Shown piece after piece: positions 17,337 through 25,375 of a stretch of 64,000 nt of DNA. Source of the stretch: Bog-756 sp963753905 (GTDB lineage Bacteria > Actinomycetota > Acidimicrobiia > Acidimicrobiales > RAAP-2); NCBI GenBank assembly GCA_963753905.1, contig CAVWDZ010000002.1, forward strand, positions 248,001 through 312,000, written 5' to 3'. The position numbers were made by a program, and so were the translations under genes. How positions within the stretch are numbered: position 1 is the first letter of the stretch; each line of letters opens with the position of its first letter. The notes beneath the pieces are model-generated. The model worked only from the letters and a program-made list of their open reading frames with translations, was not told the DNA's origin and ran no database searches.

Positions 17337-17819
17337 ATGGCTCGCCTCGACATTCCATCAGGTAGGGGTGGCGATGCTGTCCAGATCTGGTCGCTCCAAC
17401 CTGAGTTGGGGGCTGCGGCAATGAACTTGGTCGATGCCGCCTACAACAAGAGCATCTTGCCGGTCCGGGTACGCGAGGCGGCTCGGATGCGGATCGCACA
17501 GTTGAACGAGTGCACAGTGTGCCTCGCCTTCCGCGCTGACAAGGTCAAGTCCCAGGGATTGACTGAGGATTTCTACTGTCAGGTCGGTGCCTCCGACGAG
17601 GATGCCGACTTCAGCCGACAGGAGCGGTTGGCGATGGAGTACGCCGAGCGCTTTGCCACTGATCACCTGAGTATCGATGACGCGTTCTTCGAACGTCTGA
17701 GGGAATGCTTCTCTGATCCGGAGATCCTTGATCTCACCATCTGCCTCAGCGCATTTCTGGGCCTGGGACGAACCCTCCGCTCCCTCGGGATCGCAGAGAC
17801 TTCAGTCACTGACGTTTGA
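17337..17819 (+). CDS. Carboxymuconolactone decarboxylase (AhpD-like) family protein
   Basis: A 160-aa CMD/AhpD-fold protein. The helical core holds RIAQLNECTVCLAFRADKVK (about residues 52-71), with a CxxC pair as in AhpD; the His that normally follows (CxxCxxxH) is replaced, here by Arg. The CxxC suggests a thiol peroxidase or disulfide activity, but loss of the His makes the catalytic assignment uncertain. It follows the MBL gene after 46 bp and may be cotranscribed. Confidence 0.8.
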   Translation: MARLDIPSGRGGDAVQIWSLQPELGAAAMNLVDAAYNKSILPVRVREAARMRIAQLNECTVCLAFRADKVKSQGLTEDFYCQVGASDEDADFSRQERLAMEYAERFATDHLSIDDAFFERLRECFSDPEILDLTICLSAFLGLGRTLRSLGIAETSVTDV

Positions 17820-17860
17820 GCACAGGCCGTGGCTTCGACCCGACCGGGTGAAGGCCCCTG

Positions 17861-18307
17861 CTACGGGCGCACGAGGCTGAGGATCGTGGCTCCCTGGGGG
17901 CGTGGGCTGGTGGGCTCCATTTCCTCACGCACCGCTCGGATGACCCGCTCGACGATGTCCCCGGGTCGGGTCCCGGTCGAGACGGCCACCCGCTCGAGCA
18001 GCCCGCCGAGATACGAAGCCAGGGTGAGCACGTCACGGCGGGCCGAGACACCGATGAAGGGCAGGGGCTCGCTGGCCCGATCGAGGTTTTCGACCGTCAG
18101 TAGCGCCCGCCGCAGCTGGATCAGGGTGGTTCGAAGGGAGCCCAGATCTGCGCCCGCCCTGCGCATCCAGATCGAAAGGCCCAGTTCAAGGGCGGTTTCT
18201 GAGTCAGCGGCATCGTACAGACCGAACTCCACGATGCCCCGCAGGATCTCGGGTACGAGCTGCGGGCGCTCGGTTCGACAATCTTCTATTGAGTCCGGGG
18301 CTCGCAC
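17861..18307 (-). CDS. Hypothetical protein divergent from ku
   Basis: An open frame of 148 aa from a GTG at 18307. I do not recognise it. It is predicted to be helical and soluble, with segments such as LELGLSIWMRRAGADLGSLR and DIVERVIRAVREEME. No signal or membrane segment is seen. Amino-acid composition looks protein-like and the frame ends just downstream of the convergent CMD gene. The longer open frame (to 18466) runs antisense into ku and is not believed. It might be unrelated to ku apart from sharing the intergenic promoter region. Confidence 0.45.
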   Translation of the reverse strand: MRAPDSIEDCRTERPQLVPEILRGIVEFGLYDAADSETALELGLSIWMRRAGADLGSLRTTLIQLRRALLTVENLDRASEPLPFIGVSARRDVLTLASYLGGLLERVAVSTGTRPGDIVERVIRAVREEMEPTSPRPQGATILSLVRP

Positions 18308-18373
18308 GGTCCTATTGTTTCGGGGGGGTGTGACAGGGTGGCGGACCCTCTCTGAACAGGACAAAGGAACCTC

Positions 18374-19333
18374 ATGGCACGGACGATCTGGAAGGGCTCG
18401 CTCAGCTTCGGGTTGGTCAATGTCCCGGTGGGCCTCTATCCGGCGACCCAGGACAAGGCCATCCACTTCAACCAGCTCGAGGCCGGGACGTCCGATCGGA
18501 TCCGGTACAAGAAGGTCAACGAGCGGACCGGCAAGGAAGTCGACTCCGACAAGATCGTGAAGGGATTCGACCTCGGCGGCGGCGAATACGTGATCCTCAG
18601 CGACGAGGAGCTTTCGGCGGCCGAGCCCGAGAAGTCGAGGCTCGTCGAGATCACCGACTTCGTGGACCTCGACGACATCGACCCGATCTACTTCCGCTCC
18701 ACCTACTACCTGGCCCCGGAGGGCGAGGCGGGGGCCAAGGCCTACGCGCTCCTCCGGCAGGCCATGCTGGACGAACGCAAGGTGGCCATCGGCACACTGG
18801 TCATGCGCAACAAGGAGTACCCGGTCGCGATCCGACCCGATGACGAGGTGCTCAAGCTCGAGACGATGTACTTCACGGACGAGATCCGCGATCCGAGCAA
18901 AGAACTACCGGAGCTTCCCGATACGAGCGAACTCCAGGAGCGCGAGATGTCGATGGCGAAGCTCCTCGTCGAATCGATGGAGTCGTCGTGGGATCCGAGC
19001 CGATATCACGACACGCACCGTGCGAAGGTGGAGGCGCTGGTGGAGGCGAAGCGTCTCGGAAAAGAGATCGTGGTGGGCACTGTCGAACGCCCGCCCACCA
19101 AGGTCGTCGACCTGATGGAGGTGCTCAGCGCGAGCATCGACTCGGTCAAGGCTGGATCCAAGGCGTCGAAGGCGGCCGGCAAGACGGGCACGGGCGCCTC
19201 ATCGCCAACCGGACGCACGGCCAGGGCAAAGAGCACGGGGGCCAAGTCCGCCACTGCGACGCCCCGCAAGATCGGCGCCAAGCCGGCCGAGAAGCAGACC
19301 GCCAAGTCGGCCGGCCGCCGCAAGGCTTCGTAA
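18374..19333 (+). CDS. ku: Non-homologous end-joining DNA-binding protein Ku
   Basis: A 319-aa bacterial Ku. The core domain begins ARTIWKGSLSFGLVNVPVGLY, followed by HFNQLEAG and the bridge region DFVDLDDIDPIYFRSTYYLAPE. The last about 65 residues form a Lys/Ala/Thr-rich tail (KAGSKASKAAGKTG...), which in other bacterial Ku proteins binds DNA and LigD. Ku forms a ring homodimer on double-strand ends and recruits LigD. Both LigD parts are encoded about 1-3 kb downstream on the other strand. An AGGAA-like site precedes the ATG. Confidence 0.95.
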   Translation: MARTIWKGSLSFGLVNVPVGLYPATQDKAIHFNQLEAGTSDRIRYKKVNERTGKEVDSDKIVKGFDLGGGEYVILSDEELSAAEPEKSRLVEITDFVDLDDIDPIYFRSTYYLAPEGEAGAKAYALLRQAMLDERKVAIGTLVMRNKEYPVAIRPDDEVLKLETMYFTDEIRDPSKELPELPDTSELQEREMSMAKLLVESMESSWDPSRYHDTHRAKVEALVEAKRLGKEIVVGTVERPPTKVVDLMEVLSASIDSVKAGSKASKAAGKTGTGASSPTGRTARAKSTGAKSATATPRKIGAKPAEKQTAKSAGRRKAS

Positions 19334-19360
19334 TTCGCTGGTCGGAGGACCGGCTCGCGC

Positions 19361-19921
19361 TCAGCCGTCCGGCGCCTGGGCGATCTCCTCCCGGACGGCG
19401 TGCAGCTCGCGGATGCGCTCGTCGCCAGGACCGAGGTACTCGCTCAGGACTCCGGTGACGTAGGGGACGTCCAGCCGCCCGGCCCGGAGCATCTGCTCGA
19501 TGTCCGCCCAGTCTTTTCGGCGGTTGAAGAACGCCTTGAACACGGCGAGGTCGTTGCAGCCGAGGAAGGGAAGTCGCCGTCCCGCGAGTTCGTGCTCGAT
19601 GGCATGCAGTCGCAGATCGCTGTGGAAGGGTGTCGTGTCGAGGAAGAGGTCGACGGGGATCCCGTCGAACTGCAGCCGGCACTGGCCCTCGATAGCGAGC
19701 TTCGAGAGGTCGTCCTCGGTGGCCACCAGCTCGTCCGGCAACGCCTTGAGGACCCGTTCCGTCTCGGTCGGAGGGGCGAAGACGTTGAGGTCGATGTCGA
19801 TCGTCGTGCGCGGCTCGCCAGTGCACCAGAGCAGCGCGAACGCCCCCCCGAAGGCGTGCGGGATTCCGGCGGCGTCGAGCCCGTCGTGCAGCTCGATGAT
19901 CGCATCGAGAATCGGCTTCAT
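19361..19921 (-). CDS. AbiEii-like nucleotidyltransferase toxin (copy 1)
   Basis: A 186-aa protein with a nucleotidyltransferase signature: HAFGGAFALLWCTGEPRTT then IDIDLNVF (about residues 22-48), a GG...DxD layout as in MNT/AbiEii enzymes, and the later FLGCNDLAVFKAFFNRRKDW typical of AbiEii/DUF6036-like proteins. The known families add nucleotides to tRNA or proteins and are neutralised by a partner. It starts within the stop of the XRE gene (ATGA overlap). A close paralogue is at 30736-31296. The toxin role is inferred from family and operon structure. Confidence 0.75.
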   Translation of the reverse strand: MKPILDAIIELHDGLDAAGIPHAFGGAFALLWCTGEPRTTIDIDLNVFAPPTETERVLKALPDELVATEDDLSKLAIEGQCRLQFDGIPVDLFLDTTPFHSDLRLHAIEHELAGRRLPFLGCNDLAVFKAFFNRRKDWADIEQMLRAGRLDVPYVTGVLSEYLGPGDERIRELHAVREEIAQAPDG

Positions 19922-20244
19922 CGGACGGTCGTCTCTTGCGGTCCGAAGACGGGGAACCGGAGCGGCCCGGGCCGACGGCGCGGAAGGACGTCGACGAACT
20001 CGAACAGCACCTCGATCTTCCGGGCGAGCTCCTGCTCGTCAGTCGGCGGGGCTGGCCGGAGGCTGATCTCGGGCTCGAACCCTGCCGCCCGGAGCAATCG
20101 GGTCAGGGTGGCGACGGAGGGGACCGAGGATCCCGATTCGTAGGCGGACAGCGTCGAGGGGGACGTCCCGCCGCGTTGGGCGAGCCGCCGCCGCGAAAGG
20201 TGGTTCCGCCGCCGGGCTTCTCGGAGCAGGGCTGCAGCGTCCAT
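19918..20244 (-). CDS. XRE-family HTH antitoxin (copy 1)
   Basis: A 108-aa protein with an N-terminal XRE helix-turn-helix (SRRRLAQRGGTSPSTLSAYE, about residues 17-36). A linker SVPSVATLTRLLRAAGFEPE and a C-terminal region that probably contacts the partner follow. It is the upstream gene of a two-gene operon with the nucleotidyltransferase. Most positions match the XRE protein at 30413-30739. It probably represses its own promoter at the palindrome next to the start codon. Confidence 0.82.
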   Translation of the reverse strand: MDAAALLREARRRNHLSRRRLAQRGGTSPSTLSAYESGSSVPSVATLTRLLRAAGFEPEISLRPAPPTDEQELARKIEVLFEFVDVLPRRRPGPLRFPVFGPQETTVR

Positions 20245-20250
20245 GCCTCG

Positions 20251-20268
20251 ATGATACCAGATCTGGTA
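20251..20268 (-). promoter_or_regulatory. Operator/-10 of XRE-nucleotidyltransferase operon 1
   Basis: A perfect 14-bp palindrome TACCAGATCTGGTA (20255-20268) overlaps, on the gene strand, a -10 like TATCAT that ends 6 nt before the ATG. The same arrangement and nearly the same bases stand before the paralogous operon at 30388-30405, which supports autoregulation and a leaderless transcript. Confidence 0.65.
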
Positions 20269-20316
20269 CTACTGTGGATCCGCCGGGTCCTTCTCCCCCC
20301 GCCTCGTAGTTTCAAA

Positions 20317-20361
20317 AATCGGTATACGACGTATATTTTGAGTATACGGTGTATACCGATT
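20317..20361. promoter_or_regulatory. AT-rich inverted repeat between ligD and the XRE operon
   Basis: Arms AATCGGTATAC (20317-20327) and GTATACCGATT (20351-20361) flank a core with further GTATAC/CGTATA half-sites. Read on the minus strand the second arm ends in TTTTT, so it could be a terminator for the ligD genes. The regular TATAC spacing could also make it an operator for the XRE gene. It stands out strongly from the GC-rich surroundings. Confidence 0.45.
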
Positions 20362-20413
20362 CTGGAATTTCCGACAGACCGCCCTCTCTCGGGCGACCTC
20401 TGTCTACGCCGGA

Positions 20414-21313
20414 CTAGGAAACGGCCTCGAACAGGTCGCCGAGCGCCTCGACCCGTTCGAGCACGGCGCTAGTGGTGAACGAGAGCGTCCCAGGGTCGCC
20501 GCCCTCGGCGCACTCGGTGACCTCGACCAATGTCACCGGCGTCGACACTGTGGGCTCCGGACGTGCCCGCAGCGAATAGGCGGCCACGGTCGTCTTCGCC
20601 GGGTGGTTCTGGCTCCAGTCGACGAGCACCTTGCCTTCGCGCAGCCCCTTGCGCATGTTGGACACGACAAGCTCGGGATGCTCGCGTTCGAGCCGGACCG
20701 CGATGTCCTGTGCGTCCTTGCGTACCTTCTCCCACGTCGGCCGTCCCCCGAGCGGCGCGTAGAGCTGTAACCCCTTCGACCCACTGGTCTTCGGGTACAC
20801 CGCCTGGTCCCGATCCCCGAGGATGTCGGCGATCAGGAGACCGACCACGCAGCATTCGACGATCGTGGCCCCGGGGCCCGGGTCGAGGTCGAACACCATG
20901 TGATCGGGAGGCCCGGGCAGGTTGCGCCGTCTCCCGGCGTGCCAGAGCGGCACGTGGAACTCGACGCTCCCCAGATTGGCCACCCAGATGAGGCTCGGCA
21001 GATCGCAGACGACCGCGTAGTCGGACCCTGCGCCGGCGTCGCCCGTCGGCACGCTCACCCGACGCAACCAGTCCGGCGCGTAGGCCGGGGGGTGCTTCTC
21101 GAAGAAGGACTCGCCGTCCACGCCATCCGGGAAGCGCTTCATGGTCAGCGGCCGGTCGCAGAGGTGCCCGAGCATGACCGGGGCGATCCACGCGTAGTAG
21201 TCGAGCATCTGGCCCTTGGTGAAGCCGCAGTTCGGGTAGAAGACCTTTTCGAGGTTGGAGACCGTCAGCTCGCGGCCGTCGACGGTCGTCTTGACCGAGG
21301 ACGCGCTACTCAC
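20414..21313 (-). CDS. ligD-pol: LigD polymerase/primase domain protein (NHEJ)
   Basis: A 299-aa stand-alone LigD POL (archaeo-eukaryotic primase fold). Visible motifs are LTVSNLEKVFYPNCGFTKG, RPLTMKRFPDGVDGESFFEK, the catalytic acidic pair in HMVFDLDPGPG (DxD) and YPKTSGSKGLQLYAPL. It adds or fills nucleotides at broken ends during Ku-dependent repair. The GTG start at 21313 overlaps the end of the PE-ligase gene by 8 nt, so the two are coupled. In mycobacteria POL, PE and LIG are one polypeptide; here POL is separate. Confidence 0.9.
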   Translation of the reverse strand: MSSASSVKTTVDGRELTVSNLEKVFYPNCGFTKGQMLDYYAWIAPVMLGHLCDRPLTMKRFPDGVDGESFFEKHPPAYAPDWLRRVSVPTGDAGAGSDYAVVCDLPSLIWVANLGSVEFHVPLWHAGRRRNLPGPPDHMVFDLDPGPGATIVECCVVGLLIADILGDRDQAVYPKTSGSKGLQLYAPLGGRPTWEKVRKDAQDIAVRLEREHPELVVSNMRKGLREGKVLVDWSQNHPAKTTVAAYSLRARPEPTVSTPVTLVEVTECAEGGDPGTLSFTTSAVLERVEALGDLFEAVS

Positions 21314-22763
21314 GGCGCACCTCCTTGGCGGACTTGTCCGGCCGGAGACCCCGCCAGACCGGGTGTCGGAGCCGGCCGTCGGGCGTCCACTCGGTGAACT
21401 GGACCTCACCGACCGTCGTCGGGCGGACCCAGTGGAGGTCCTTCCCCACCGCAGCGGCAAGGGGCTCCGAGAACGGACTCGTGCGCCGGGCGGTCCCGAG
21501 TTTCGCCAGGAGCTCCTCCCGGGCCGCGCGTGAGAACCCGGTCCCCACCTTCCCGACATAGGTGAGCTTGGCCGACGAACCCTCCACGGGAATCCCGAGC
21601 AGCAGGGCACCGAAGGTGTCCGACCGGTCACCCTGGCCCCCGGTCCACCCACCGATGACCGCCTCCTGGGTGCGTTGGTCCTTGACCTTGATCCAATCGG
21701 AGCTGCGGACCCCGGGTTGGTAGGTGCTGGACCGCCGCTTGGCGACGACGCCCTCCATCCCGAGCGACACGGCCGTTCGGAGGACCGCATCCGCCGGCTC
21801 CTCAGTGAACGACGGGTCCACCCCCCAGCTCGGACCGGCGATCCCGAGCTGCTCGAGTTGTGCCCGCCGTTCGTCATAGGGCAATCCGATGAGCGAGCTC
21901 CCGTTGAGGTGGAGCAGGTCGAAGACGACCAAGCTGGCCGGATCACGGGCCGCTGCGCGCGCGGCATCCTTTGGCTTCTGGACGTGCATCCGGTGCTGGA
22001 GCCGCGAGAACGACGGGCGACCACCTTCTCCGAGGACGACGATCTCTCCGTCGAGGACCATCTGATCCGAGCCCACGGCCTCTGCCAATTCCCTGAGCTC
22101 CGGGAAGGCCCCGGTCACGTCCTTGCCGTTCCGGCTCAGCGCGCGGGGACGACCGCCGTCGATCCAGAGCAGGACCCGGATGCCGTCCCACTTGAACTCG
22201 AACACCCACCCGCCTCCCGTCGGGAGGTCTCCCGGCACCGCCAGCATCGGGGAAAGCGTTGCGGGAAGGGGCTCGAACCCCGCAGGGGCAGGATCCATCC
22301 TGTGGATCATCCAGCTCTTGCCCTGGGTCTGGAACAGGACGTAGCGGCCTTCGACCCGCTCGCCGTGGAGGACCACGATGACCTCGTCGTCGCGCCACTT
22401 CTCGCAGTCGTAGGTGCCCCGGTCCCAGATCGAGACCGCTCCCGCCCCGTACTCGCCGGAGGGAATCGACCCGCTGAAGGATCCGTACTCCAGCGGGTGG
22501 TCCTCGACGTGCACGGCCAGGTGGTTCTCGCTCGGGGTCAGCGGCACGCCCTTCGGGAGTGCCCACGACGCGAGGACCCCGTCCCGTTCGAGGCGGAAGT
22601 CCCAGTGCAGGCTCGAGGCATGGTGTTCCTGGACGACGAAGCTGAGCGCTTTCGCTTTTCGCGCTCTCGGAGCACGAGGGGCCTTCGCTGCCCGCGGCAT
22701 GGGTTCCGGCGTGCGGGCCTCATCCCGCTTTCGGCGGTACTCGGCCAGCGGCTGCTCGGGCAC
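21306..22763 (-). CDS. ligD: ATP-dependent DNA ligase LigD with 3'-phosphoesterase domain
   Basis: A 485-aa PE-LIG fusion. Residues about 40-160 form the 3'-phosphoesterase domain (FVVQEHHASSLHWDFRLERD, with the His/Asp/Arg set). From about 165 comes the ligase: catalytic-lysine motif FEFKWDGIRVL (motif I), DGEIVVL, a motif near MEGVVAKRRSS (IV) and IKVKDQ (V), then an OB domain ending near HPVWRGLRPDKSA. It cleans and seals ends in Ku-dependent repair. The start is GTG (MPEQPLAEYRRKRDE). It is divergent from an ECF sigma gene and followed by the POL gene. Confidence 0.92.
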   Translation of the reverse strand: MPEQPLAEYRRKRDEARTPEPMPRAAKAPRAPRARKAKALSFVVQEHHASSLHWDFRLERDGVLASWALPKGVPLTPSENHLAVHVEDHPLEYGSFSGSIPSGEYGAGAVSIWDRGTYDCEKWRDDEVIVVLHGERVEGRYVLFQTQGKSWMIHRMDPAPAGFEPLPATLSPMLAVPGDLPTGGGWVFEFKWDGIRVLLWIDGGRPRALSRNGKDVTGAFPELRELAEAVGSDQMVLDGEIVVLGEGGRPSFSRLQHRMHVQKPKDAARAAARDPASLVVFDLLHLNGSSLIGLPYDERRAQLEQLGIAGPSWGVDPSFTEEPADAVLRTAVSLGMEGVVAKRRSSTYQPGVRSSDWIKVKDQRTQEAVIGGWTGGQGDRSDTFGALLLGIPVEGSSAKLTYVGKVGTGFSRAAREELLAKLGTARRTSPFSEPLAAAVGKDLHWVRPTTVGEVQFTEWTPDGRLRHPVWRGLRPDKSAKEVRRE

Positions 22764-22816
22764 GTTCAGAGTGTTACCCAGATCCCCGGTGCGTGCTCAC
22801 CAGGCCGGACGTGGGG

Positions 22817-22857
22817 TTGTCACGTTTCAGGTCCCCGTGGTGCCTAATTGTGACAAT
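22817..22857. promoter_or_regulatory. Inverted repeats before the ECF sigma gene
   Basis: TTGTCAC (22817-22823) pairs with GTGACAA (22850-22856), and the second copy lies in an 11-bp palindrome ATTGTGACAAT at 22847-22857 touching the sigma start codon. It could be an operator affecting sigma expression and, across the 86-bp divergent gap, ligD. Confidence 0.3.
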
Positions 22858-23371
22858 GGGCTACGTGGAATCCGAGGCACACCAGGGTCCTGCCGGCAGC
22901 GAGGGGTTCGACGCCTTCTTCCGGGAGATGTACCCGCAGCTCGTGCGCATTGCGTATCGGGTCCTGGGCGACCAGGAGGGGGCGAGGGACGTGGCCCAGG
23001 AGGTCATGCTCGCCGCCTACGGCCGCTACCCCCAGGATCTCACCAACCCGTCCGCCTGGGTCCGCTCGGCCGCGGTGCACATGGCCCTCAACCATCCGCG
23101 CGGCGGTCGCCGGCGCGTCCGCCGTGAAGCCAACGAAACGGCACAGCGGAGCGGTCTCCTGCCGGAGGAGAGCGCCCTCCAGGCCGACGAGCGCCGGCGT
23201 GTCCGCCAGGCGCTTGCGAAGCTCCCCAAGGAGAGGGCGACCATCCTCGTCCTCCGCCACAGCGGGCTCTCCTACGTCGAGATCGCAGTGGCGATGGGGA
23301 TGAGCCCTGCGAGCGTGGGTACCACCCTGCGACGGGCAGAACAACAATTCCGGAAGGAGGTAGAGCCATGA
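22856..23371 (+). CDS. ECF-type RNA polymerase sigma factor
   Basis: A 171-aa sigma-70 family factor of the extracytoplasmic-function type. Region 2 reads FFREMYPQLVRIAYRVLGDQ then ARDVAQEVMLAAY (about residues 18-60). Region 4 is the C-terminal LAKLPKERATILVLRHSG then SYVEIAVAMGMSPASVGTTL. A GTG 6 nt upstream is another possible start. Its stop overlaps the start of the next gene (ATGA), a zinc-finger anti-sigma candidate. ABC exporter genes follow, so the operon probably responds to an envelope or antibiotic stress. Confidence 0.87.
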   Translation: MGYVESEAHQGPAGSEGFDAFFREMYPQLVRIAYRVLGDQEGARDVAQEVMLAAYGRYPQDLTNPSAWVRSAAVHMALNHPRGGRRRVRREANETAQRSGLLPEESALQADERRRVRQALAKLPKERATILVLRHSGLSYVEIAVAMGMSPASVGTTLRRAEQQFRKEVEP

Positions 23372-24429
23372 CCCATGCCACGACCGCAGAGCTCCGCCGA
23401 CTGGTGGACGACCCGTGGGCGGTGCGGGAATCGTCGCGCGCCCACACACGCACCTGCGACCGCTGCACTCTCCGCCGGCGGCGGATGGAGTCCGACGCTG
23501 CGGCGGTCGCAGGACTGCTGCCCGACCTCTCGGAACACGAGATCGGCACCGACCTGGCCTGGGCGCGGTTCAAGCGGGACCTCGACTCGGGCCGGCCGGC
23601 CCTCGCCGGGCCGGCCAGATGGCGACGTCCGAGCCGCCGGGCACTGACCATCGGAGCGGTCGGGATCGTGGTGCTCGGCGCGACCTCGGCGGCGGCTGCT
23701 GGGGTGGTCACCGTGCTGTCACCCACCCAGGTGGCCCCGATCCAACTCGGTGAGTCCGACCTGTCGGCGCTGCTGCAGGCCCTGCCCACAGCGACCCTCA
23801 CCCAGACCAGCACCGGCCCGAGCTACCAGGTGGACAGCCTCGCCCAGGCGGAGGCGGAGACCGGACTCACCCTCACCCTGCCGACCCAGTTCCCGAGCGG
23901 CGTCTCGGGATCCCCGTCGATCTCGGTGGAGCCGGCGGCCGACCTCACGCTGACCTTCGGGCAGGGTGCGACCAAGCCGAGCGTAGGCCACGGGAGCGTG
24001 CCTGCATGGCTGGTTGGCACCACCCTCAGGATCGACGCGGGTCCTGCTGTGCTGGTGACCTATACCGGCGGTCCGGCCTCGGCAGACATCCCGGCGCTCG
24101 CGGTCGGAGCTGCCAAGGCACCGGTGCTGACCGCCAACGGTGCGACCCCGCAGAGCATCGAGGACTACGTCCTGTCCCAGCCGGGCGTGTCCCCGGCCCT
24201 GGCGGCCGAGGTCCGGGTGCTCGGAGCGCCGGGCGCTGTCCTGCCTGTCCCGATCCCGTCGGATGCGAACGTCTCCGACGCCACGGTCGGTGGCGGACCG
24301 GCCGTGGTCATCGCGGATCCGTCGGGATTCGCGTCGGGCGTGATCTGGGAGCACGGCGGAACCGTGCGGATCGTGGGCGGGCTCGTCTCGACCGCGCAGA
24401 CGCTGCGGGTGGCCGATGAGCTCGGTTGA
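23368..24429 (+). CDS. Putative membrane anti-sigma factor
   Basis: A 353-aa protein. Its cytoplasmic N-terminus carries a ZAS-like zinc motif HTRTCDRC (H-x3-C-x2-C, about residues 27-34), the known hallmark of sigma-binding anti-sigma domains. One transmembrane helix at about 92-115 (LTIGAVGIVVLGATSAAAAG) follows. The remaining about 235 residues are outside the membrane and unrecognised, and may sense a signal. It is coupled to the ECF sigma gene upstream and overlaps the ABC ATPase gene by 14 nt. Confidence 0.75.
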   Translation: MTHATTAELRRLVDDPWAVRESSRAHTRTCDRCTLRRRRMESDAAAVAGLLPDLSEHEIGTDLAWARFKRDLDSGRPALAGPARWRRPSRRALTIGAVGIVVLGATSAAAAGVVTVLSPTQVAPIQLGESDLSALLQALPTATLTQTSTGPSYQVDSLAQAEAETGLTLTLPTQFPSGVSGSPSISVEPAADLTLTFGQGATKPSVGHGSVPAWLVGTTLRIDAGPAVLVTYTGGPASADIPALAVGAAKAPVLTANGATPQSIEDYVLSQPGVSPALAAEVRVLGAPGAVLPVPIPSDANVSDATVGGGPAVVIADPSGFASGVIWEHGGTVRIVGGLVSTAQTLRVADELG

Positions 24430-25375
24430 GGTGGCCCCGTCGCCAGTTGCCGCCGTCGAGGACAAGGCACCGGCGATCTACGCGCGGGGGCTCACCAAGG
24501 TCTACGCCGGCGGGACGACCGCGCTGGCCGGGCTCGATCTCGAGGTCGGTCGTGGCGAGGTGTTCGGCTTCCTCGGGCCCAACGGCGCAGGCAAGACCAC
24601 CGCCGTCAAGCTGCTCCTCGGTCTGGTGCGTCCGACCTCGGGCGAGGCGCTCGTGCTCGGCGCGCCGATCGGCGAGGTCGAGGTGCGCCGTCGCATCGGG
24701 TACCTGCCCGAGACCTTCCGCTACCAGCCGTGGCTCAGCGCGAGCGAGGTGCTCGCCTATCACTGCGACCTGCTCCGGCTCCCGCGTGCCGACCGGGACA
24801 TGCGGCTGGCGCGGTCGCTCGGACGGGTCGGCCTCGCCGACCGCGCGGATGACCGGGTCGGGCGGTTCTCCAAGGGGATGCAGCAGCGGCTGGGCCTCGC
24901 CGTGGCGATGGTCGGCGATCCGGAGCTCGTCTTCCTGGACGAGCCGACCTCCGCCCTCGACCCGGTCGGTCGGCACGAGGTCCGCGAGCTCATCCGCGAG
25001 CTGAAGGGCGAAGGGGTCACTGTCTTCCTCAACACCCACCTGCTGGACGAGGCCCAGCAGGTCTGTGAGCGGGTCGCGGTCATCGACCACGGCAGGACCC
25101 TGGCGATCGGCACGCTGGCCGAGCTCCTGCAGGTCCAGCACAAGGTCAGGATCTCGGTGAGCGGCCTCGGCCCGGAAGGCTGGTCGGCGATCGACCGCTT
25201 CGGCCCGTGGGCGCAGGCCGAGGACGGCTGGATCGAGATGACCGGGGTCGCTCCGGATGAGGTCCCACAGCTGGTGGCAAGCCTCGTGGCGAGCGGCGGC
25301 CAGGTGCACGCGGTCGTTCCGACCAGGCTCAACCTCGAGGAGCGCTTCCTCCAGATCCTGGAGGCCTCGCGGTGA
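24416..25375 (+). CDS. ABC transporter ATP-binding protein
   Basis: A 319-aa ATPase. It shows Walker A FLGPNGAGKTTAVKL, signature FSKGMQQRLGLAVAM, Walker B ELVFLDEPTSALDP and the switch-His region LNTHLLDEAQQV. The about 80-residue C-terminal extension fits ABC-2 exporters of the CcmA/NatA type. It overlaps the anti-sigma gene by 14 nt and its own stop overlaps the permease start (GTGA), which indicates one translationally coupled four-gene operon. Confidence 0.9.
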   Translation: MSSVEVAPSPVAAVEDKAPAIYARGLTKVYAGGTTALAGLDLEVGRGEVFGFLGPNGAGKTTAVKLLLGLVRPTSGEALVLGAPIGEVEVRRRIGYLPETFRYQPWLSASEVLAYHCDLLRLPRADRDMRLARSLGRVGLADRADDRVGRFSKGMQQRLGLAVAMVGDPELVFLDEPTSALDPVGRHEVRELIRELKGEGVTVFLNTHLLDEAQQVCERVAVIDHGRTLAIGTLAELLQVQHKVRISVSGLGPEGWSAIDRFGPWAQAEDGWIEMTGVAPDEVPQLVASLVASGGQVHAVVPTRLNLEERFLQILEASR

